Part shown: piece after piece, positions 56,051 to 64,000 of the stretch
How positions within the stretch are numbered: position 1 is the stretch's first letter
How the letters are laid out: the number at the start of each line of letters is the position of its first letter
Origin: Actinostola sp. cb2023
Lineage: Eukaryota > Cnidaria > Anthozoa > Actiniaria > Actinostolidae
Assembly: GCA_033675265.1 (NCBI GenBank)
Contig: JAUJYZ010001004.1
Span: 1 to 64,000 of the forward strand
DNA: 64,000 nucleotides
Direction of reading: 5' to 3'
Position numbers and translations under genes: made by a program
Notes under the pieces: model-generated
What the model was told of the DNA's origin: nothing
What the model saw: only the letters and a program-made list of their open reading frames with translations
Database searches by the model: none

Positions 56051-57496
56051 GCCCTTCCCCGCGCATGCGTATACGCGTTTTGGTTGAAAACGCACTCTTT
56101 TCACCCGTTCTGTCATCTAAACAAAAAACATCATTTCCCTTAAAACAGCTATTTTGAAGCGACTCGCGCGTTTTTGAAAAGTTGGGTTTTCAATTGACTA
56201 CGATTTTGGCGAAAGCTTATAAGTTTCCTTATATATCAACTCTGATTCATATCATTTACTTGTCTCAGTGCCGCGGTATCAATGTTTTATTTTGCTATCT
56301 GATCAATCCAGTTTCTTCCTTCAACAGCCCAGATAGAAAATAAACGGCCCCGGCTGTGTCCAAATGACTGGTACGTAATTGCGTTATGTTGGCGTCATTT
56401 TTGTGTCAATCCTACCAGCCTACTAAAACGTTTATGTATACTCAGACTAATAAAGGGCAATTACAATCAACTTATAGTGGCTAGCTGTCCTCATTTCTCG
56501 ATACATCCTCTCAGTTCTAAACGGCTTAAGGAATGATTAGTGTGCTTTTCTCTTTAAAGTTAACGCTATAATTAAGATGTTGTATTTTGAGAACAGCTTT
56601 GAAAATCATTGTTATTTGCGGATATGCGGCTGAAAATAGTATCTTCTCTCCTTCTAATTTGTGTTCTTTCTTGATACTCAAGTCTGTGTATTTTTAGACA
56701 TTTGCCATTCAAAGTGTCAAACTGTCACAAGAACAAATCAAAGTGAAAACAATTTAGGGGAAGCAATGGTAATTGAAACGAGCGGCGGCTTTCCAAAGCG
56801 CTTTTAAAGACTCGGCGAACTTGAAAATTCTTGCTGTAACATTCAATACGTTGTTCCGCTTTGGCCTGAGTTCCTCTAAAATTGAGAAATAATACTAGTC
56901 TGTTTGTGCGTTTCCTGGTCTGTCCGTTGCGCGTGGAATTCCACAATGGAGTTTATGCCGAAACTATAAGTAGACCAACCCCCCTTTTTTTTCCTCTCTG
57001 CCTCTTAGATTATTTTTTCGCTTTTTTCAACTTAAATTCAGTGAAATTACACTTCTAGTAGTCTTAAGTGTTTACTGATCGAGACGTAATGGTAATCATC
57101 GGCGTTTAATTCTAACTTAAACAAACAAGACGCAAACACGCGGAAGGTCTCCCACCTGCTCGTCAGGAAGCCGTGACCGATCAAAGTCAATCACGACAAG
57201 AACGCTTCACATAAAGCCTTAGCTGCTTATGATAAAGACTTCCTGATTGCTTAGGGTGGTCGGCTTTAGCGGCATTGAATACTTTGTCTTAGTGGGCGAT
57301 GATTTATTAACAAGCAGAGTAGCAGCATATAGCGAGGCGAGATAGTTGTAGCTGTCTCACTATTCCTTCTTGATCCAACTTAGAAACTAGTCGTCCCTAA
57401 CTCTCCACCGAAGGGAAGATCACAACCAAGGGATTCGACATTGAAGATATTTTTGTGAAAAATTAGTTTTGTTTAGTGAGGACGAAAAAAGAAAGA
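56051..57496. other. Upstream region of the ependymin-related gene
   Basis: Single-copy-looking sequence without a supported gene. The 5' UTR probably lies in the last 100 bases (GTTTAGTGAGGACGAAAAAAG before the ATG). No clear TATA box or other core element was assigned. Confidence 0.4.
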
Positions 57497-60400
57497 ATGG
57501 GTTTTGTTCTTGGTGTGTTGGTCATACTCGTGGTAGCAATTGTACCTGTCTCGTCTACTCCATGCAGTAAGTAGTCCAAGGTTTCTATTTTTTATCAGGT
57601 GAACTCTATCCGGCACAAATAGAACTGCAGGATTGAAATGTATCATTAACTGGAAAAAAAACGGTGCTCAGTCAGTCTTGCACCGAAATCTAACAGAAAA
57701 TTAAATGGATACAATTACCTTTTTAAAAACTATACTATATCTTTTAAAGCTATCAGTAAAAGTGATTAGCACTAATAAGCTTTGTAGCATGTGTTAGAAA
57801 AACTTTCTACCAAACTCACTGATTCAGGATTTTGTAAACGTGGAATATATTTCTATTGTCAACATTTATTTTCGTATTTTCAACTTGATAATCATTTTCT
57901 TTTCAGTTATTCCACCTTTACTACAAGGAGATATGCTGCAGGTATGTTTTATTCATCATTCATTCATCTATCTATCTATCCATCCATTCATTCATCCAAT
58001 CATTCATCCATTTACTCATTCATTCATCTATCCATCCAACCATTCATTCATCCATTTACTCATTTATTCATTCATCCATCCATTCATCCATCCATTCATT
58101 CATCCATTTACTCATTCATTCATTCATCCATCCATTCATCCATCCATTCATTCATCCATTTACTCATTCATTCATTCATCCAATTCATTCCGTTTACTCA
58201 TTCATTCATGTATCCGGATCATGACTGACTATGTCATCTGACATGCGTTTCCTTGATATATTTATTCATTTGTCAGTCATTTATTTATTTATTCATTTCC
58301 CATTCGTTATATCACCCGGCTACTTACAGCATCGTGGTCGGGTTGATTGAGGTCACTAATTAAGATAACAATATATATGATATATATATATATATATATA
58401 TTTTCTTTTTGATTATTCATTTCTTTTGTTTCACCTGGGCGCACTTAATGTAGAGCCTAGCTCTGTTGTGTGACCCTCGCCATACATCTTATATAATTAT
58501 CTTATTATCAATTTGTTTTTATCTCCTCTTATTTTGCATGGTGGAAGTTTTGTAAATAAAAAATAAATAAACACCCACTAAAATCCTTAAAACTAAAAGT
58601 GTTGAAATATTCCCTAACACCCTCCCTCGTCCTCGTTCTATTCCACTAAACTTTTCAGTAACAAGACGCTCTACAAGCGTTCATTCTGCGGGCTTCAGCA
58701 ATGAGCCTTCGGTTTCCTCAGCGGCACAGAGCGCATGCGCCTTGGTACCCAGTTGACGATTTGTGGCCTTAAGAAAAAGAAAGCCCATTTTTCAACTCGG
58801 CGTGCCACAGGCAGTCCGCCGAGTAATAAACACCCCCCATTAATTCAGATTATGCGATGACCGATTTTGTCTGTTTTCAGATTGAGTATGTGGCAGGTGA
58901 CGCCATCTCCAAACCGTTAGTAGAAAAATCGAGTTTCGCCTACGACGCCTTGGGGCAGAAAATTTACACCAAAATCGTGAAGGATGATGGGAGTTCGTAC
59001 CAGATTATCAAGTTTTATAAAGAGGTTTGTCACGTGATAACCATGTGCTTCTAATCGTGGTTTTGCGCGCGACGGATGCAGTTCTCTTGGCGTATTCCAC
59101 CAGGGCATTTTCGCATGTTATTTTGCATTCAATATTCTATGGACATTTTCGTAGTTTCCCAGAATGCTTCATGATTCTGCGCGCGCAAGCGAGGTCAGGG
59201 TACAAATTAACTAGATCGAAAATATTAAGAGAGAATGAAGAAATTCAGTAGAAAACTTAGACTTTTAAATTAAAAGTGTGTAAGAAGAATTACAAAGATA
59301 GATGCAAATTCTCAAGCAAAGAAAATAGTTTTTGCCTGTTCTTGATTAGATAATAATAATAATACACGATCAATCTAAATATTTTTTTCCCTGACCTCGC
59401 TTGCGCGCGTAGAATCATGAAGCATTCTGGGAAACTACGAAAAGGTCCATCAAAAGCACAGGCAGCCCAACCATTGCTTTTGAGGCTATTTAATAATAAA
59501 TATAAATACATTTATATTCGCGCGTCTTTTTTTTGATGGGTTTCCTGTGGTAGAGCGCGCGCGCAATACGTATTATATTGGGCTTCCTGTGTTGACTAAG
59601 GTGTAATGTTGGGCTTCCTGTGTTGAGTAAGGTATATTTGCTGCGGGCGCGTCCCGCAGGACACACACAGGAAGCCCAACACTATACATTTCTATACACA
59701 GGGAACCCAATATATAAATGCGCTCTACCACAGGAAACCCATCAAAAAAAGACGCAAATATCATTTTATTTGATTATTTAGTAGCCTCAAAAGCAATGGT
59801 TGGGCTGCCTGTGTCAAAAGTAGTTAAGTGGATTACTGATTGGATACTAATAGTTGATATTTCTTTATATGCTGAATCAAAATGCCAAAGGGAGAGTCAT
59901 CCAAAATGGGTGTGTTATCGCATGGTTGCATAATGCCTGTAGGACGCTCCGCAATGATATGATTTTACCCACCTCTCAAAGTGAATCTTTGCAATGATTT
60001 TATAGAAAAAGATCTTCAGAATAGAACCAGATGGTAAATGTAAGTCCAAGTCGCTCACAGAGAAGTTCCCACAAATGCTAATCCCCAAGACGAAACACGA
60101 GGTACATTTATCCAGCGGTGCCAGGGTGTACAGTGGTTCCTCCAATAAAGGTTTGTACATACACATGAACTGACGTCATTAAGTTGAGATGACGTCACTG
60201 GGATGAAACAGACGTCACTGAGATACGATGACGTTATTGTAATAGAGTCGTTTTCGTGTGAGTGAGAAGTAGTTATGGTACGGTTCGTGCCGTGCGGTAA
60301 CCGTGCCGTGTCCAAGCATTCTGATTGGTTGAGCAATGATTTTCCGCGCTGTGATTGGTTGAATACAATGTCTTCGATTCCGCACCGTGACCGTAACCCC

Positions 60401-61080
60401 GTGCCATAGGTTTCCCGCTCATACGAAAACGACTGTCTTGATAGTCAACCAGTAAAGCCGGTTTGTAAAATGAAATGGAATGTGTCTGGTCATTTAACCA
60501 TAATCCTTTGCGAACCTACATCAGTACCACGTGATCTAGAAACTTTCTGACACACTCACATCAGCCGGCTGATGATAAATTAAACTGTTATCAAACTTAA
60601 CCGCGTTTGTATGTTTCTTGAAATTACATTTTTATTTTAAACAGATCTTTCGGGACACTTTGTCCACCAGACTTTAAAAGAGTACAAAAAATGGTGATTC
60701 TTGAAAATAAGTAGCGCGCGGAAGCGTCCATAAAAACAAACAAAACAAAACAAACAAAAAAAAGACAATATGCGCGTGCAAGGAAACTAGCAAGTTAAGA
60801 ATGTGTAATAGATGACAGAGTAAAATTTCTTAAATAGAACAGTGTAATTTTGTGGCAATTGACGATTATTCCAAATTATCGACGATCTGTATGTTCAGTG
60901 GATTGAGTGGACACCTCAGAAAGACGGGCATTTGTTTTTGAGAGTAACATCGGCTCTGCTGACAATATATTCTCAACCATTCTAGCTCAGTTTGTCATAT
61001 CTACAAAGAAAACATGTCTACCTATGTCATGGACAGAACTTCTTCCACTTGGACCCAGGTTCCTGGTAAAACAACGGTAA
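57497..61080 (+). CDS. Ependymin-related secreted protein (MERP/EPDR-like)
   Basis: Exons are 57497-57566, 57907-57941, 58881-59024, 60006-60150 and 60986-61080; the first four end in phases 1, 0, 0 and 1. Exon 1 encodes a signal peptide (MGFVLGVLVILVVAIVPVSS) followed by TPC. The mature part has PP-LQGDMLQ, SFAYDALGQKIYTK, FRIEPDGKCKSKSL, LIPKTKHEVHL and AQFVISTKKTCLPM. These align in order with the ependymin pattern: Cys-Pro near the start, YD-LNQR-R, the K-C---L block, IP, and the late C-PV. Ependymins are secreted Ca-binding glycoproteins, often lysosomal or extracellular. The stop at 61078 gives 162 aa, shorter than the usual ~200. It overlaps a good donor (ACG/GTAAGA), so a further 3' exon may exist. 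Confidence 0.7.
57946..58210. repeat. Tetranucleotide microsatellite (CATT/CATC) in intron 2
   Basis: About 260 bp of CATTCATTCATCCATC-type repeats starts just after the exon 2 donor. Long frames through it (IHPSIHSSIH-like) are artefacts of the repeat. Confidence 0.9.
58375..58403. repeat. (TA)n microsatellite
   Basis: A run of alternating T and A, about 28 bases, in intron 2 of the ependymin-related gene. Confidence 0.85.
58672..58823 (-). mobile_element. 152-bp relative of the element at 18799-19787
   Basis: It starts CAAGACGCTC and ends with a hairpin, CTCGGCGTGCC to GTCCGCCGAG, the same end architecture in reverse orientation. TAA lies on both sides (58669-58671 and 58824-58826). It sits in intron 2 just before exon 3. 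Confidence 0.55.
59457..59813. mobile_element. 357-bp foldback MITE with a 7-bp target-site duplication
   Basis: Terminal inverted repeats CACAGGCAGCCCAACCATTG and CAATGGTTGGGCTGCCTGTG extend through GAGGCTA/TAGCCTC. TCAAAAG flanks both ends (59450-59456 and 59814-59820). Nested CACAGGAAGCCCAA and TTGGGCTTCCTGTG copies lie inside. Fragments with the same end sequence occur in introns of the transporter genes (about 12820 and 20160). It is in intron 3 of the ependymin-related gene. Confidence 0.82.
60171..60247. repeat. Four-unit array of CRE-like octamers (19-20 bp spacing)
   Basis: TGACGTCA at 60171 and 60190, AGACGTCA at 60210 and TGACGTTA at 60229 sit at 19-, 20- and 19-base steps with related linkers (-AGTTGAGA, -GGATGAAAC, -GAGATACGA). 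TGACGTCA is the CREB/ATF consensus. It starts about 20 bases after exon 4, in intron 4. Confidence 0.6.
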
Positions 61081-61162
61081 GACTAAATCGAATGGCAATT
61101 TTCTCTCTTAATTTCAGTGAGACTGGAGACGAACGCAGAAAAATAAACGCGCTCGTTTCCAA

Positions 61163-61428
61163 TCTCCAATGATGAACAATGAACACATTATATACTACGT
61201 ACTCTCTTCGTAGGCACTACTATGACGTCACTGGACATGTGACGTCATAGTAGTATCCAGGGGCCGGTTGTTCGAAAGGCGATTAGTGCGTATCCTGGAT
61301 TAGCATCAATAATAATTTTCTTAAGGATTAGCGCTAACGAGCGGGCCCAGTCTCCAATGATGAATAATCAATTAACACATTATCTACTACTCTCTTCGTA
61401 GGCACTACTATGACGTCACTGGACATGT
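61163..61428. repeat. Direct repeats of about 78 bp with CRE octamers
   Basis: TCTCCAATGATGAA through CTACTCTCTTCGTAGG to TGACGTCACTGGACATGT occurs at 61163-61240 and 61351-61428, with a few substitutions. The first copy is followed directly by an inverted GACGTCATAGTAGT, forming a palindrome around ACATGT. It lies just downstream of exon 5. Confidence 0.7.
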
Positions 61429-62512
61429 TGACTTCAAAAGGTTCAAATTACCTGCAACCTGTGCAACAGCGCGTTTTGTCCTCCCGTGGTGAAGCCCAAT
61501 AAAACAATTAATATTCTTGATAAAACAACTGAAAACATGCAGCATGTTGCTATGTAAATACCAGAACTGAACGAGATTGTGGAGTTCAGAAATTAACTAA
61601 TGTGCAAAATGATGTACCGAATGTCGAAGTAAACACCTGAAGTAAAACGGCATTAAAATGAGGCTTCGTGCTAAGACTTCCACTTTCTCATTTTAACTAA
61701 AAAAGTCATTTAATGATTTTTTAAATATTCAAACAGGGGGATAAAAACAGCGCGCTCTCAAGTTATAAAAGTGATTTTTTGGGGGGAGATATTTTAGTGT
61801 TATATTTTTTTAAATTATTAAACAGTCGTATTTTGGATTTGAGCAAAATACGACTTTTGAAGCAAAGGTATGTTTATTTTTATACTCAAGTTCTCACCCA
61901 GTTCAGCATTTTAAAATATTTTCTAAAAAACTCTATAAAAGAGCTTGGGTTGCCTGTGGCTACACAATAATATTTCATGAAACTGCCGTCCTACACAAGT
62001 CATGCGCACTCACAACCACCCCTCCAGCACAAGCTTGTAGCTAGAGCCCGTCACATACTCACATGCAAATCCGCTAAAACTTTAAAATCTGCAAAATAAA
62101 TATCCAATTCTTTGACATTCGACCAAGTGAGTCAAAAATTAGCATACAAGACTATGATTTGCATAATGGCTGCCTTCAGCCGACAGACTATAAACCCGAA
62201 AGAATGGCGACTTGAATGACGTGGCAAAAACCTTTTCGGGTTCCTTCAGTCATCCTATGGTAGCTGCGTTATTTTCGGTTCAATTTCGCCTAATCTCTCC
62301 TTCGTGTGACGTAAAAATCCCACTAAAAAATATTTAAAATTCACAGGTGTTGACACCTGAAGAGTGAATGTCACGCAACACCGGTTACCACGCGGTCACT
62401 TTGAGCCATCACATCTTGCCGACTTCATGAGATATCAATAGTCATTCTGTCGTCGTGCTCGTCTCCCGGCAGTCGCTCTGCGGTTTCGAAACACAACTGG
62501 TCTGTTTTTAAA
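61429..62512. other. Non-genic stretch
   Basis: No gene supported. It contains CCAGTTGCCTGTGGC-like pieces and T-rich sequence. The short frame at 61779-61970 has no motif. Confidence 0.4.
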
Positions 62513-62579
62513 ATGGAATCGACTCCAGACGAAAAGCTTTTGCTTTCCCAGAAGCGTAAAAGGACTCTAGATAACCAAG
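62513..62579 (+). other. Possible first coding exon, unidentified
   Basis: ATG in AAAATGGAATCG context encodes MESTPDEKLLLSQKRKRTLD and NQ, then meets a plausible donor (CAAG/GTACAT) at 62580. The basic SQKRKR segment could be a nuclear signal. No acceptor or downstream exon is visible before the window ends, so support is weak. Confidence 0.3.
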
Positions 62580-62719
62580 GTACATATATTAAATCAGCAG
62601 CGAAGGAAATAGCGAGTTTTCAGTCGAGACGCCAAATCGACTTTCGCAATGGTTTAAGTGAGGTAAACTCAGTCAAGTCAGTTGGTTCACTGACCGCTCA
62701 TACAGGTCATTTACAGTAG

Positions 62720-64000
62720 AGACTCTATCAACCACTTTGCTCACTTTTGCGAATTAGAATAAAGCCATTTTAAGTCGTGTAAAGTTTCAAGGGAGGATTT
62801 AGGTTTCGCGTAGAAGGGGAATTCAGTCCTTTGGTGTTTACTTGGTGTTTGAATTTTGCTGACACCAACACGGCAGCATTGACAAGACAAGACAAGACAT
62901 GTAGACTTCTCCATTTATGTCGTTCGGTAATTCTATCGCATGTAGGGCAGACAGACAGGAAATACCCATGTAATAGCGTCTCCCAAACTTGACTGAGGTC
63001 GCTTTATTTTACACAAGTTGCGGCAGTTCAATGCTATCAAGCCTCAACTCACTTTCTAAACTGATTAGCATACACGAGCTGCAGTGGCCGTGCATGATTA
63101 AGTTTTAGCCACTGACGTACTTCACCTGTACAGCTGTTGTAATAACTATTGTGCTTTTAGAAGCGTTCTCTTCCAGCGACGTAGTATCGAAGTTTGTCGT
63201 TGTTTTACTTAGAAACATCAAATATAAAACATGAAACTTTAGGGATTTTACTGCGTGATTATCTGACATTGCTTGCCGTCCAGGTCTGGGCGGATCCAAA
63301 AAAATACTCTTCAGTTCAGCTCAAATGTAGCGACTTCGCAAACCGTTTTACTCATTTTCTGGTGTAAAATAATTTACTTAGCAACAAAGCGCATAGGATA
63401 TGACGGTCGGTTAATATATTTCGTCAATATCTCTGATAGTTAGTTCTTCTCGAAACAGATTGAAGCCAAAAAGGCCAAAACATAAAGTAAAGATGACCGT
63501 TTTGCAAGGAAGCCGTTTTCCGATAAGTTTTACTGAGAAGATTTTCTAGACTTTCATATTTTGTTGTTGTTTGATAATTTAAAATGAATCGCCATTCATG
63601 TCTGGTGGATTTCGGCCACCAATGAAGGTGCACGTGACCTCTATTCTTGCCGCGTTCACTTTCGAATGACACGTCGATGCAAACAAGCAGATGACCCGCA
63701 GCAAGCATAGTATATAGACTAGCCTGCTTCGCCAGGCTCTAAGGGAAGGGAAGGGAATGGGAGGGGGTGGGGGACAGGAAGAGCCTGGCAAGCATAGATA
63801 GACTAACTGTCTCAATTTGTCACCAAAACGATTGATGTGTCTTTTACTGACTGCAGGATTAATGTTTTTTTCCGGCATGAGATGCCTTAGGCCTACGGCA
63901 AACGTCGAACTAACCATGAACTTAATAATTCAGTCGAACCTATTAATTTTGAAATAGGTTTCAAGCCAAGTCAGAAATTACGACTCTGGAGCGACTTTGC
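62720..64000. other. Non-genic to window end
   Basis: Short (ACAAG)n at about 62882-62900. A foldback with GCCAGGCTCT and AGAGCCTGGC lies at about 63716-63800 around a G-rich centre. No coding sequence was recognised; it may be intron if the exon at 62513 is real. Confidence 0.4.

Noticed and set aside
57791..58241. Two long overlapping frames of IHPSIHSSIH type
   Set aside because: They are translations of a CATT/CATC microsatellite inside an intron.

Overview
The window reads as nuclear DNA from an animal, most likely an anthozoan cnidarian (coral or sea anemone). It is AT-rich. Its genes have GT/AG introns and conserved exon phases. It holds SLC16-type transporter paralogues, an ependymin-related gene, Penelope-like retroelements with a GIY-YIG domain, and many short foldback elements. 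The species call is inference; no marker gene fixes it.

Most of the window (1 to about 47,258) is one interrupted palindrome. The left arm is 1-21874, the unique loop is 21875-22470, and the right arm runs from 22471 to about 47258. Each arm carries, from the centre outwards: a monocarboxylate-transporter-like gene (copy B) with a head-to-head pair of Penelope-like elements in its third intron; a terminal-inverted-repeat element holding a captured exon; a LINE fragment; a second transporter gene (copy A); an array of short motifs built on GTTGTAGCGGGTT; a 96-bp satellite; and the last exon of a third paralogue (C). The left arm meets the window edge, so its true end is not visible. Copy A in the right arm (31194-33785) is open through four exons (447 aa). 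Left-arm copies carry one-base homopolymer frameshifts. The right-arm copy of B lacks exon 1 because the fold point lies in intron 1.

The palindrome needs care. The first ~7 kb is full of insertion errors against its mirror, as in unpolished long-read sequence. The satellite borders differ between the arms, and one border is a fine-scale mosaic. A misassembly or fold-back at a contig end is at least as likely as a real inverted duplication. Small non-homopolymer differences between the arms mean they are not simply one molecule read twice.

Beyond the palindrome (47.3-64 kb) the sequence looks single-copy. Gene C, the third transporter paralogue, is on the minus strand (44657-51127) and converges on copy A across the satellite. 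In this assembly its stop codon is supplied by the satellite. A zone of foldback elements follows at 53-56 kb. A five-exon ependymin-related gene (57497-61080, plus strand) has an intronic tetranucleotide microsatellite and a four-unit array of CRE-like octamers. The last 3 kb holds one possible first exon and nothing else I can name.

Points of most interest: four hammerhead-ribozyme motifs with intact stems I and II at the ends of the Penelope-like elements, plus a decayed fifth elsewhere; the satellite running into coding sequence; TIR elements with clear target duplications; and paralogue pairs that preserve an empty insertion site.
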